64,000 bases of DNA from Hydractinia symbiolongicarpus (taxonomy: Eukaryota > Cnidaria > Hydrozoa > Anthoathecata > Hydractiniidae). The position numbers and the translations under genes were made by a program. A model generated the notes under the pieces. That model was not told the origin of the DNA. It ran no database searches and saw only the letters and a program-made list of their open reading frames with translations. The stretch covers positions 20,276,001-20,340,000 of the forward strand of contig NC_079876.1 in NCBI RefSeq assembly GCF_029227915.1, written 5' to 3'. How positions within the stretch are numbered: position 1 is the first letter of the stretch; each line of letters starts with the position of its first letter. Below are positions 9,637 through 18,765 of this stretch, one piece after another.

Positions 9637-10294
9637 ATGAGTGATATCAGCAAACTTTATCCGAGTTTGCCGAGTGCACCCGCACAGGGCCCTGATCAGG
9701 AGGAGGGACAGATTTTCAGGTTAGAAATAAATAGAGTAAATAGAACAATATCTCAAAAATGAAATAAAGGAGCGGAATAGATTGGCGAAAAAATTCAAAA
9801 TGCATAATACATGGGTACGCTTCTGCGACCATGGATTGCTTGACGTGAGTGTAATCACGTCGGGGCTTGGCATTAGGGCTATGACATCAGGTGTGGGAGT
9901 ACCCCTAGCCTGTACGATGGGGGGGGGGGTCTCGCGATTGCCGCCGGAATAGGCCAAGCCGGTCTCCGGAACGCCTCTAAGCGCCTGCGTGTTAAATCCA
10001 AAAAACATGAGGGCATAAGGCTACCCGCAGAGGCGAAATTAAACTCCATCGTTGACCTGATCAGCAAGGCAATAGAAAATGGTTTTATCAGTGACCATGA
10101 GTATAGCCTAATTAGCCGTGAAAAGGAAAGGTATATGTTGCTCAAGGAGATTTAACAGGATCGTGAATGCTGTCAACGAACAGGAGAGAGCCCAACTAGT
10201 TGCCAAGGGTAGGGAGGAGGGGAAGGACGAAATTTTAAAAAAACACAATCTGTGCAATATGCAAGCACTATGTAGAGTCCCCATCTCAATATAG
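9637..10294 (+). pseudogene. Conserved Polinton gene starting MSDISKLYPSLP, several frameshifts
   Basis: Start MSDISKLYPSLPSAPAQGPD; frame shifts occur near 9757, at a run of ten G near 9925, and near 10153. In-order fragments are EIKERNRLAKKFKMHNTWVR, GLLDVSVITSGLGIRAMTSG, then KHEGIRLPAEAKLNSIVDLI, SKAIENGFISDHEYSLISRE and VNAVNEQERAQLVAKGREEG. The middle is glycine-rich and hydrophobic, and the end is a charged helix. I recognise it as an uncharacterised gene common in coral and anemone Polintons. Function unknown. ATG directly follows AATAAAAGA. Confidence 0.5.
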
Positions 10295-10306
10295 GCCTTA
10301 ATTTTA

Positions 10307-10341
10307 TATATTTTATAGGCCTTTTGGACCTATAAAATATA
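10307..10341. terminator. Perfect 13-bp hairpin between convergent genes
   Basis: TATATTTTATAGG (10307-10319) and CCTATAAAATATA (10329-10341) flank the loop CCTTTTGGA. It fills the gap between the gene ending at 10294 (+) and the one ending at 10349 (-). Confidence 0.65.
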
Positions 10342-10348
10342 TGGTTTT

Positions 10349-11086
10349 CTAGTCCTCGCCCAACAGCCATTCTTTTTTAAAATACTTATACCGACATTCT
10401 GTGATATGTACCTGTGGATAGTGGGTTTTGCCTTGTACATATACCGATGAAATACCTAGGATGGAACTGACCTGGCAGGGCTCATCGTAGGGTACCGGCA
10501 TACCCTGGAACTTGGTAGTAATTGTGTCCTTGTAATATTGGAGTTTAGCATTCATATAACGATCCTTTTTTACAGGCTCTGTCGTCAATTTTAACTCCTC
10601 GATCTTTTGCCATACCTGGCGGTACTTCTCAACCCAAGCGGGGTATTCCTCAAAATCGAGGCTCATTGCTGGTACTGCATTGGCGTTATACCGTGTCACC
10701 CCATGTGCGGACCAGATTTTTGGCGTCTTTACCCTCAAAGCTACCACAAGGTCCTGTGTATGGTATCCTACTATATATCGTTTGTCATTACCTCCGTTAG
10801 CAGGCCTGGCTTCTGATACAGTCAGGTATTCTACATTGATATCATCGATATTTGTAAACGTGGATTTGGATTGACAAGCTCATTCTCAAATTGTAGCATT
10901 CTGTTTATTGTAAATTTTGAACGACTTCAGAGAATTACATGTCATTGTATATGCACAACCACCCCTGTTATGTGTGATATATTCGTGATAGCAGTACCAG
11001 CATAACATTTTACCATTTACCACGAACCTCCGACCACAGGTACATTTGTCATATGCATCGAGTACCCTTTCACAGTCGTCACAATG
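10349..11086 (-). pseudogene. Zinc-ribbon protein of unknown function with two in-frame TGA codons
   Basis: Reading the reverse strand from 11086: HCDDCERVLDAYDKCTCGRR, MLCWYCYHEY, GGCAYTMTCNSLKSFKIYNK, then TGA-GAA-TGA near 10890, then STFTNIDDINVEYLTVSEAR, and an uninterrupted 132-codon end (VALRVKTPKIWSAHGVTRYN ... VHITECRYKYFKKEWLLGED). Paired cysteines (CDDC, CTC, CWYC) suggest a zinc ribbon or rubredoxin-like fold. The second half may be a separate domain. The start codon is unclear because a TAG precedes HCDDC in frame. No family recognised. Confidence 0.45.
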
Positions 11087-11264
11087 CTAATTCATTTATT
11101 AGGATGTCAAGGCGAGCCTCCAAATCCTTAATTCTCAGTTCATTAGACCCCTCCTTCTCCTCCTGTACACATGCCGGGGTTACAAGTGGTAGGGAGAGAC
11201 CGATAGCGGTAAGGAAGGTCATGAATAGCATAATTTTTAAACTATATTGACAGTTTATACACAT
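11079..11264 (-). CDS. Small protein with signal peptide or membrane helix and coiled coil
   Basis: 61 codons on the reverse strand: a short cysteine-bearing N-terminus, a hydrophobic helix (IMLFMTFLTAIGLSLPLV), then a charged helix (ELRIKDLEARLDILINELAL) that looks like a coiled coil. The ATG directly follows ACTAATAAAG, the start context seen before several other genes of the element, which supports it as real. It overlaps the zinc-ribbon gene by eight bases, as in tightly packed viral genomes. Confidence 0.45.
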   Translation of the reverse strand: MCINCQYSLKIMLFMTFLTAIGLSLPLVTPACVQEEKEGSNELRIKDLEARLDILINELAL

Positions 11265-11860
11265 CTTTATTAGTAATATTTATCTTGCAACATTTGCTGT
11301 AAGATAATGTTTCAGGTCAACCCCCACAACTTTTTGAGACCTACCTTTTCATCCTCCGAAAAGCACCAATCGATAACGGAAGTGAAGAGTGGAGTAGAAG
11401 TAGTAAAGTAAAGTTAGAAGTAGAAAATGCATGCTAGAGTTCTAAGTGGATTGGAATTCAGAGAAAGTAATAACTTTGATATGTTTAGACGTTCCGTTTT
11501 TATGCCGCTGAAGCTACGTGTTACCTTTTTATGTAGTACACTTAAAATTGTCAAGCAAAATCGCATTCTCAAAAAAAATCCATTAAGGCTTCAAATTCTT
11601 AAAGTTTTGTATTTTACCGCGTTTTTTTAAAAAATAAAAAAGCTAGCTATAGCTAAAAGCTATATTTGTTTACATTTTTATTTTGCATAATTAATGACCT
11701 AATGGTGGGTAACTCATGTATTTGTTCTAAAATTCAAAATGCTACATAAAGCTGTTAGCAGGCTAACAAACTAATTTGCTGGGGAAACGAAAAAATTTGA
11801 TTTTTTGAACTCACTGTTATCATTTTCACATTACTATTGCCTCTCTTTATAATGTGTTTT
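11265..11860. other. No gene seen; probable edge of element 1
   Basis: AT-rich sequence with AGTAGAAG/AAGTAAAG-type runs near 11393-11425. I cannot identify a terminal inverted repeat, so the right boundary of element 1 is uncertain. Confidence 0.4.
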
Positions 11861-11861
11861 A

Positions 11862-12150
11862 CTAAGCATTAGATTAGTGGTTATAGCTCTCGTACTCTGT
11901 GCGGGATACCGGGGTTCGATTCCTTTTGACAGCGATTCAACATGGGCGAGTGAATGTTACCATAGCCCCGGGTTAACTCAAGCCATGTGAGGGAAATTGG
12001 GTAGATGGCACATTGTGTGGGGCGTTGGATGTTGCCGGGAGTTGTCTAGTTGAGCGCGGGCCCTAATTGCGTAGCTCAAAAAGAGCATTAAATACTTTAG
12101 GACTCTCCATCTAATCCATGGCCCCTCCTGGAAATAATAGACAGGGTATA
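11862..12150 (+). mobile_element. tRNA-derived SINE
   Basis: An RNA polymerase III promoter is visible: A box TAGATTAGTGG (11870-11880) and B box GGTTCGATTCC (11913-11923), 32 bases apart as in a tRNA. A non-tRNA body (GGGCCCTAATTGCG, GAGCATTAAATACT) follows, with a simple-sequence tail of CTAT-type repeats near 12165. The tRNA 3' half is not conserved, so this is a SINE rather than a functional tRNA. Confidence 0.75.
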
Positions 12151-12263
12151 TTCCTCCATATTTGTCTATCTATCTATAAATAGCTAGCTATAGACTCAGC
12201 TAAGTCTCTCCAGTTTAAATATATTTAACTGGGTGTCTTAGCTGCTGTTAACTTTTGTTAGCT

Positions 12264-12830
12264 GCTAGCAAATAGAACCTTGGGTGTCATCAAACGAACG
12301 TTTGAATGCAAAACCAAAAGCAACTTGTGTATATTGTACAAATCCCTAGTGAGACCCCATGTTGAATACAGCATACAATCATGGAGACCATTCCTACAAA
12401 ACGACGTTGATAACATAGAAAAGGTCCAGAGAAGATTTACTAAGATCATCACAGGTATTGGTCATCTACCATACGAAGAAAGATACTTAAACACTGTAAT
12501 TTGATGTCTCTGGAAATGAGAAGATTAAGAACTGACCTCATAGAAGTATTTAAAATAATGAATGGGTATAAAAATTTGAATCCAAATGACTTTTCTCAAC
12601 TGTCTGAGAATCCACTGACAAGGACACTCAAAAAAGATATAGAAGCCTCATAGTAGGCTGGATAAAAGAAAATTTTCATTTGTTCCTCGGGTTATTAATG
12701 AATGCAACTTTTTACCAGAGAAAGCAGTGTCTGCTACTTCAATAAATAATTTTAAAACTTTATTCAACCACATTTCAAGACTGTTAGGGGGCTTTATACA
12801 AGTCAAAGAAGACTGCCTGCCCCAGTTCTA
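12264..12830 (+). pseudogene. CR1/jockey-like LINE, reverse transcriptase C-terminal fragment
   Basis: TLGVIKRTFECKTKSNLCIL, LYKSLVRPHVEYSIQSWRPF and IEKVQRRFTKIITGIGHLPY are the conserved region after the RT thumb in CR1/jockey-type LINEs. After a frameshift near 12500, RTDLIEVFKIMNGYKN and FVPRVINECNFLPEKAVSAT complete the C-terminus. It is 5'-truncated and broken. Confidence 0.8.
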
Positions 12831-13525
12831 AAACGACCACCGATGTTTGCCTACTAAAGACCATACCGGTGGATCCGGTAAAATAGCCGGTTAGTTAGCT
12901 AATGTTAGCTTTAAGGCTCCATCCCATATCTTATCTAGCTCTAACCTATGAGTTGCGTTGTTATTCGTATTTTTTAGCTATCTATACCTACCTTAATTTG
13001 AGCATGAATTATGATGGAACAAGCTAGCTACAAAATTTCTTCAAAGACTTCTTGAACCTTCAGGATAATGTGACACATTATTATGCCCATAGAGAATAAT
13101 TTTTTCACATTTCCTGTAAACTTTACAGGGGGACTACAATATGACAATTGGGACGAATCTTATAGAATTTAAAGTGTGTGTGTTAAGTGTTATTTTTTAT
13201 TGTTTTGTTTCTGACATCCTGTTAAACTTTTGTCAGCCTACATGTAAAATGCCAGGTTTTTTTAAAGGGGTTTTTTACATTTGATTGGCAATTTACGTGG
13301 GTTTATGACTTTGGGTTAAAAAAATTTATGAGAAGAATAAATTGTTTGTATTGTAAAGTGCTGTTATTTGACATTTTGTGTAAACTTTTATGGAAACAGA
13401 CCACATGCAATATAACGAAAGAACAAGCAATTTCTTGTGGCTTTCAACTTTATTTCTCTACTTCTACTTCTTTACTTGGACTTTTCTTTCTCTGAATCAT
13501 TTTTTGCCCTTTTTTAAGACGACGG
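12831..13525. other. No gene seen
   Basis: AT-rich intergenic sequence up to the gypsy LTR. TTCTACTTCTTTAC near 13463-13478 resembles, in reverse complement, the AGTAGAAGTAG tract near 11395, but the order of the matching blocks is not that of an inverted repeat. Confidence 0.4.
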
Positions 13526-13665
13526 TGTTATAGCGAATACACACTTTAATGGAGTACCGCTATACGATGGAGAGCATGTCGAAAACAAGTACGAAAGAAG
13601 AACTGTAAATATTATTATTTTTGAGAATAGATTATGTTGAACACACGTGTCCTCAGTTTTTAACA
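13526..13665 (+). repeat. 5' LTR of the gypsy element
   Basis: 140 bp, starts TGTTATAGCG and ends TTTTTAACA, with TG...CA termini. It matches 18239-18378 base for base as far as I compared. Confidence 0.93.
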
Positions 13666-13773
13666 TTGGCGACGAGAAATTATATTTTTAACGAAAGATC
13701 CTAAACAACAACAGAAATTTACTTCATTATCAGAAGAAATTAATCTTGGTGTAATTCGTGTGTATTACAAACT

Positions 13774-15144
13774 ATGGCTATTTCAACTTTAAACCTTCCA
13801 ACTTTTCCAAAGTTTGATACGGATGATTTTACTACAATCTCAACTCGATGGGAAAAATATAAGAAACGTTTTTTAAACTTGTGCGTCGCTCTGAACGTTG
13901 AAGAAGACAAGCAGAAATTAGCCTTATTGCTTAATTACATTGGTGAAGAGGCGTATGACATATACGACAATCTTTTAGTACCAGGTACAGATGAAACGTT
14001 TGCAAACGCCATTACAATATTTGATGGATATTTTTCACCTAAGAAAAACATCGATTATGAAGTGTATGCATTTAGAAAACTAAAACAACACCCCGACGAA
14101 AACATTCATCAGTTTTACATACGGTTGAAACAGCAGACGAATAAATGTGACTTTAGAACAAATTTGGACAAAGAGCTTAAACAACAAATTGTGTTATCTA
14201 CTCATAACAGCAAAATTCGTAAACACGCATTTAAGAATACAGCAATTAGTTTAGCAGACTTATTGATTTATGGAAAACATTTGGAGGATGCAGATCAACA
14301 AGCCGATGATGTAAAGCGTTCGATGAATCCACAGGAAGAAATTAACCGACTTACAAAGAAACTGGAAACACTCAGAGGTAAGAACTTGTCGAGCAGAGGG
14401 AATAGCAGTAGCCGAAAAGATAACTATAAAACATGTTATAGATGTGGGAACGACTACCCACATTCTCAGGCATGTCCGGCCGAAGGGAAAGAATGTAATA
14501 AATGCCACAAGATCGGTCATTTTGCCCGTTGCTGCAAAAGTAGTGCTAGGGGTCCGATATCTCGAGGAAGGCGCTTCGTGAACAACAATACGGCTACTTC
14601 TGATTCCTCTGACTCTGGTGCCGAAAATGTGAACAGTTTAAATCTATTTATGTTATCTACCGCGGGGAATGCTAACAACAACAACAATAACTGTATTGCT
14701 AGTGTCCGTTCTAATTCAAATACACACTATGAGTCAAAAGTTTCGGTTTGCGTTGAGAATAGTGAGATCAAAGATTATGCGTCAGTTAATTCTATAGAAA
14801 GATTTTATACAAAAGTGAAGGTAGAAGGGGTCACACCAACACGATTCTTAATAGATACCGGTTCTGCTTTGAATATTTTGAACACAAAAACATTTCACAA
14901 AGTGAACGAAAATTGTGGCGGGAAACTTCGCTTACAAAAGACAGCCACCAAGGTGATCACATACGGCTCGAACGAACCCAAATTAAAAGTCCTCGGAAAA
15001 ATTAACCTCGTTATCGAAAATAAGCACCGCCTTAGAACAAAAGATTTTTATGTAATTAACACTGACCACAAAAATCTTTTAAACGGCAAAACTGCCCTCG
15101 AATTAAAATTAATAATTATGCCGAAGGATGACGCGATTCCTTAA
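13774..15144 (+). CDS. Gag-protease polyprotein of the gypsy element
   Basis: 456 codons. A capsid-type N-terminal region (WEKYKKRFLNLCVALNVEED, FDGYFSPKKN, ENIHQFYIRLKQQ) is followed by nucleocapsid zinc knuckles (CYRCGNDYPHSQACP, then CNKCHKIGHFARCC) near residues 223-257. An asparagine/serine-rich linker leads to an aspartic protease with FLIDTGSALNIL near residue 357. The frame ends in TAA at 15142-15144, and the pol frame continues in the same frame right after it. Either readthrough or a single nonsense change would link the two. Confidence 0.9.
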   Translation: MAISTLNLPTFPKFDTDDFTTISTRWEKYKKRFLNLCVALNVEEDKQKLALLLNYIGEEAYDIYDNLLVPGTDETFANAITIFDGYFSPKKNIDYEVYAFRKLKQHPDENIHQFYIRLKQQTNKCDFRTNLDKELKQQIVLSTHNSKIRKHAFKNTAISLADLLIYGKHLEDADQQADDVKRSMNPQEEINRLTKKLETLRGKNLSSRGNSSSRKDNYKTCYRCGNDYPHSQACPAEGKECNKCHKIGHFARCCKSSARGPISRGRRFVNNNTATSDSSDSGAENVNSLNLFMLSTAGNANNNNNNCIASVRSNSNTHYESKVSVCVENSEIKDYASVNSIERFYTKVKVEGVTPTRFLIDTGSALNILNTKTFHKVNENCGGKLRLQKTATKVITYGSNEPKLKVLGKINLVIENKHRLRTKDFYVINTDHKNLLNGKTALELKLIIMPKDDAIP

Positions 15145-18108
15145 AAGAAACCAGATAAATCTAGAAACACAAACAATGCGGCATATAAGATTAATGTGGA
15201 AACAAAAAACAGCACGAGGGAGAGCAAAACAAAACATGCCCAAAAAGTTCAACCACCTACTAGATTACGTGCGTTGATTGAAGTTTACAAAGAGAAGCTT
15301 TTTAGCAATAAGATCGGCAAATTTACGGATTATAAGGTCAAACTACATATCGACGAGAAAGTGACACCGGTCACACAGGCGGAACGACGTATCCCATTTG
15401 CACTAAGGCAGAAAGTGAAAGCAGAGATAGAAAAATTACAGCAACAAGATATTATAGAGGAAGTTAAGGGACAACCGACGCCGTGGGTCAACCCAATTGT
15501 TGTCGTACCCAAGGGCAATAACGGTATTCGCATATGTCTCGACATGAGATGCACAAACAGAGCGATAGTAAGAACACGTTATCCCACGCCTACTGTTGAC
15601 GACCTACTTGTAAAACTTAAGGACAGCAAACACTTTACTAAACTAGACCTTAACGCAGCATTCCACCAGTTAGAACTAGACGAGTCTTGCAGATATATAA
15701 CAGCGTTCCGCACACAAGACAAAATTATGCAATACAAACGATTAATATTTGGTGCAAATAGTGCTTCAGAGGAACTACAACATACGATCCAATCAATACT
15801 TTCAGACATAAACGGTGCAGATCATATTGCCGATGACATACTAGTTTACGCAAAAACGACAGAAGAACATGACAGAATCTTGACACAAGTGTTTAAGACA
15901 CTATCGGATAAGGGAATAACATTAAACCTACACAAATGCTTGTTTGACCAACATAACCTTGAGTATTTCGGCTATGTGTTTTCAGCAGAGGGGATGAGAC
16001 CAAGTCCGACAAAAATTAACGGTCTTTTAAACGTCAACCGACCTAGAGACGTCAAATCATTAAGAAGCTTTTTGGGGATGATTAATTATTTGAAAAGATT
16101 CATTCCGAACTACAGTACCATTACTTATCCTCTCCGACGTTTAACGCGAAAAGATGTAAAATTTGAGTGGAATACAGAATGCCAAGAAGCGTTTGTAACT
16201 TTGACAACAACATTATCCGAAAAGTCGTGTCTGTCATACTTTGACGAAAACAAAGAAACACTCTTGTTCTGCGATGCAAGCCCAGTGGGAATTTCAGCGA
16301 TCCTACTTCAAAAAAATTGTAAGAAAAATGACATAGATGTGATATCTTACTCTTCAAGATCACTTACGCAACCGGAAATGAATTACTCCCAGATAGAACG
16401 GGAATGTTTAGCAGCGACTTATGCATGTGAAAAAAACAATTTGTACCTTTACGGAAAGCACTTCACACTTTTTAGCGACAACAAAGCATTAGTAAATATA
16501 CTGAACAATCCCAAATCAACACCGCCCCCGCGAATTGAACGAATGATGTTGCGACTACAGAGGTACAACTTTAAAACAGATTACGTCAGTTCTGCAGATA
16601 ACATATGTGACTACCTAAGCCGAAATCCAACGTCTATTGGCACAGATACAAAATACATCGAAAAACACGTTAATTTTCTCACGTCGTACGCAACACCAAA
16701 CGCTTTAGACATTAATGATATAAAAACCGCCACACTAGCTGACCCAGCATTAAAACAATTGATATTAATCATTAGCACAAACAAATGGCGACATCTGAAA
16801 GAAGCTCCAGAATCAGACGAAAAAAAGTTATTAAAACACTTCCACAAAATAAAAGATTCCTTAACCTTGAATTCAGAACAGAATCTAATACTGAAGGACA
16901 AACGAATTGTATTACCAAGAATATACCACCGTACAGTAGTTAAACTTGCCCACGTTGGTCATCAGGGATTATCAAAAACAAAAGCCCTTCTGCGAAGTAA
17001 AGTTTGGTTCACCGGCATGGACAAACTAGTAACAGATGAAGTAAACAACTGCATTCCATGTCAATCTGTCAGCAAAAAATCTAAGCTACCACCCATCCAG
17101 CCAACAGAATTACCGGCTCGTATATGGCAAACAGTCAACGCAGATTACTTGGGACCGCTCCCTGACAATAAGTATGCCTTAGTAATGATAGATCAGCGGA
17201 GTAGATATCCTGTCGTGGCATTCACAAACAATACCACAGCAAAGAACTTCACCAACATTTGTAACGATACCTTTGCACACTTTGGAAATCCGGAAACACT
17301 TGTTTCCGATAACGGACCGCCGTTTCGTTCCAGTGAAGTGAAAAGATATATGGAAAAGAGGAGAATATATCATAGGAGGGTTACGCCCTTATGGCCACAA
17401 GCGAATGGCGAGGTCGAGAGATTCATGTTACCATTGACGAAAATAATCTGTACAGCACACATTGAAAACAAGTCGTACGTCGAAGAAGTGCAGAACTTCT
17501 TGATGGCGTACCTTATAACACCTCATTCTACAACAAATATTCCTCCAGCCGACCTTATGTATAATCGCAAAATACGATGTGCTATTCCCGACTTTTTTAG
17601 CAAAGTTGACGACTCCATCGAACTACAGTTAAACAAAAATGACCAAGACAGTAAACAAAAAGCAAAAGAATATGCCGATAACAACAGATACACACAAGAA
17701 CAAGAACTAAACATCGGTGACCGCGTTCTGGTGAAACAGAAAAAGATAAACAAAGTGACACCTCCTTTCAATCCGAATCCATACCACGTTACTGATATCA
17801 AAGGAACGATGATCACTGCGATGAATAAGGAAACAGAACACCAGATCACCCGCAACATATCTCATTTCAAACCAATTCCAGATACTGCCAAACATGTGCC
17901 AATAAAAATAGACACTGAGGATGAGGATGATGAGGAACACCATGTTACCGTTCACAGACCTGAACTTGAAAATAGCGGCCCCAAATCTACTTCTAAAACA
18001 ACCATGACAAACAACTCTGCGTCACAGCGAACGTCGAAAGAACCGCAGTCGAGAAAGACATATCCAAAACGATATAGAAGACCAATACAAGAATGGAAAA
18101 CACACTAA
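15145..18108 (+). CDS. Pol polyprotein: reverse transcriptase, RNase H, integrase
   Basis: Open from just after the gag stop; the first strong initiator is at 15196 (970 codons). RT: VVVPKGNNGIRICLDMR, FTKLDLNAAFHQLEL and catalytic IADDIL near residue 211. RNase H: LLFCDASPVGISAILLQ near residue 355, then SQIERECLA. Integrase: HHCC zinc domain (VKLAHVGHQGLSKTKALLRS ... CIPCQ) near residues 583-625, and DDE core residues in NADYLGPL, VSDNGPPF and ANGEVERF. The C-terminal region has GDRVLVKQKK and a basic tail. All catalytic residues that I can check are present. Type: Ty3/gypsy, K02A2.6/Mag-like by appearance. Confidence 0.92.
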   Translation, partial: KKPDKSRNTNNAAYKINVETKNSTRESKTKHAQKVQPPTRLRALIEVYKEKLFSNKIGKFTDYKVKLHIDEKVTPVTQAERRIPFALRQKVKAEIEKLQQQDIIEEVKGQPTPWVNPIVVVPKGNNGIRICLDMRCTNRAIVRTRYPTPTVDDLLVKLKDSKHFTKLDLNAAFHQLELDESCRYITAFRTQDKIMQYKRLIFGANSASEELQHTIQSILSDINGADHIADDILVYAKTTEEHDRILTQVFKTLSDKGITLNLHKCLFDQHNLEYFGYVFSAEGMRPSPTKINGLLNVNRPRDVKSLRSFLGMINYLKRFIPNYSTITYPLRRLTRKDVKFEWNTECQEAFVTLTTTLSEKSCLSYFDENKETLLFCDASPVGISAILLQKNCKKNDIDVISYSSRSLTQPEMNYSQIERECLAATYACEKNNLYLYGKHFTLFSDNKALVNILNNPKSTPPPRIERMMLRLQRYNFKTDYVSSADNICDYLSRNPTSIGTDTKYIEKHVNFLTSYATPNALDINDIKTATLADPALKQLILIISTNKWRHLKEAPESDEKKLLKHFHKIKDSLTLNSEQNLILKDKRIVLPRIYHRTVVKLAHVGHQGLSKTKALLRSKVWFTGMDKLVTDEVNNCIPCQSVSKKSKLPPIQPTELPARIWQTVNADYLGPLPDNKYALVMIDQRSRYPVVAFTNNTTAKNFTNICNDTFAHFGNPETLVSDNGPPFRSSEVKRYMEKRRIYHRRVTPLWPQANGEVERFMLPLTKIICTAHIENKSYVEEVQNFLMAYLITPHSTTNIPPADLMYNRKIRCAIPDFFSKVDDSIELQLNKNDQDSKQKAKEYADNNRYTQEQELNIGDRVLVKQKKINKVTPPFNPNPYHVTDIKGTMITAMNKETEHQITRNISHFKPIPDTAKHVPIKIDTEDEDDEEHHVTVHRPELENSGPKSTSKTTMTNNSASQRTSKEPQSRKTYPKRYRRPIQEWKTH

Positions 18109-18238
18109 CCAATGAACTTTCAAGACATCTGTAGATAGCAATTCGACAGACGTTTAGACAGACACGTAGTTATGTTAGAAATTTATGTTATGTATAGGAC
18201 AAGTTGCTTCTCTTTTGTTTTGCTGTTTCAGGGGAAGA

Positions 18239-18378
18239 TGTTATAGCGAATACACACTTTAATGGAGTACCGCTATACGATGGAGAGCATGTCGAAAACA
18301 AGTACGAAAGAAGAACTGTAAATATTATTATTTTTGAGAATAGATTATGTTGAACACACGTGTCCTCAGTTTTTAACA
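18239..18378 (+). repeat. 3' LTR of the gypsy element
   Basis: Second 140-bp copy, preceded by the polypurine tract AGGGGAAGA. Confidence 0.93.
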
Positions 18379-18765
18379 GAAGGTACCTTTTTTTGTTGTT
18401 GTTTTTTTATTGTCGAGGGTAACCATTTTTCGGGAGTTAGCCGTTAAAATTATTTTAGCAAATCAAGTTGCTTCATTTTGATCACGTGATGTTAACAAAG
18501 TAAACCCGCTGGCAAAATGGACATAGTTTTTTCGGCGACTTCAAAGAAAATTTCTGCTACATCAAAGGAAAATGAAGACATCCACTTTGCCTGTTACAGA
18601 CAGACACACGGAAGCTCTGTATTATTATTGTAACTTATTTTCGTAGTAATCGAGGCAAGTTACGCATGCGCCTGATAGCGCATGCTTGAATAGAACTTTC
18701 CCGCCTATTTTTACTCACAAGTCAATTCTATTCGTACGGGTTAGACGATTCACAGAGAAGAAATC
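18379..18765. other. Spacer with Helitron-like edge sequence
   Basis: Bases 18525-18630 (CTACATCAAAGGAAAATGAA, then CACTTTGCCTGTTACAGACA) match the 5'-terminal part of the Helitron-like units at 24,174-28,268. This is a stray edge of that repeat. GCATGCGC palindromes lie near 18664-18685. Confidence 0.5.

Larger units (their letters stand above)
13526..18378 (+). mobile_element. Complete Ty3/gypsy LTR retrotransposon
   Basis: Two apparently identical 140-bp LTRs (TGTTATAG...TTTTAACA) enclose gag-protease and pol. The left LTR is followed directly by a possible primer-binding site (TTGGCGACGAGAA). A purine tract (AGGGGAAGA) precedes the right LTR. Flanking GACGG and GAAGG differ at one base and may be a decayed 5-bp target duplication. 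Identical LTRs and long open frames indicate a recent insertion. The order RT, RNase H, integrase places it in Ty3/gypsy. Confidence 0.93.

Noticed and set aside
11870-11923. tRNA gene at the A and B boxes
   Set aside because: The acceptor and T-stem halves do not pair and the sequence continues as a SINE body.
11393-13490. AGTAGAAG/AAGTAAAG tracts at both ends suggesting a terminal inverted repeat
   Set aside because: The matching blocks are in the wrong order for an inverted repeat and are low-complexity.
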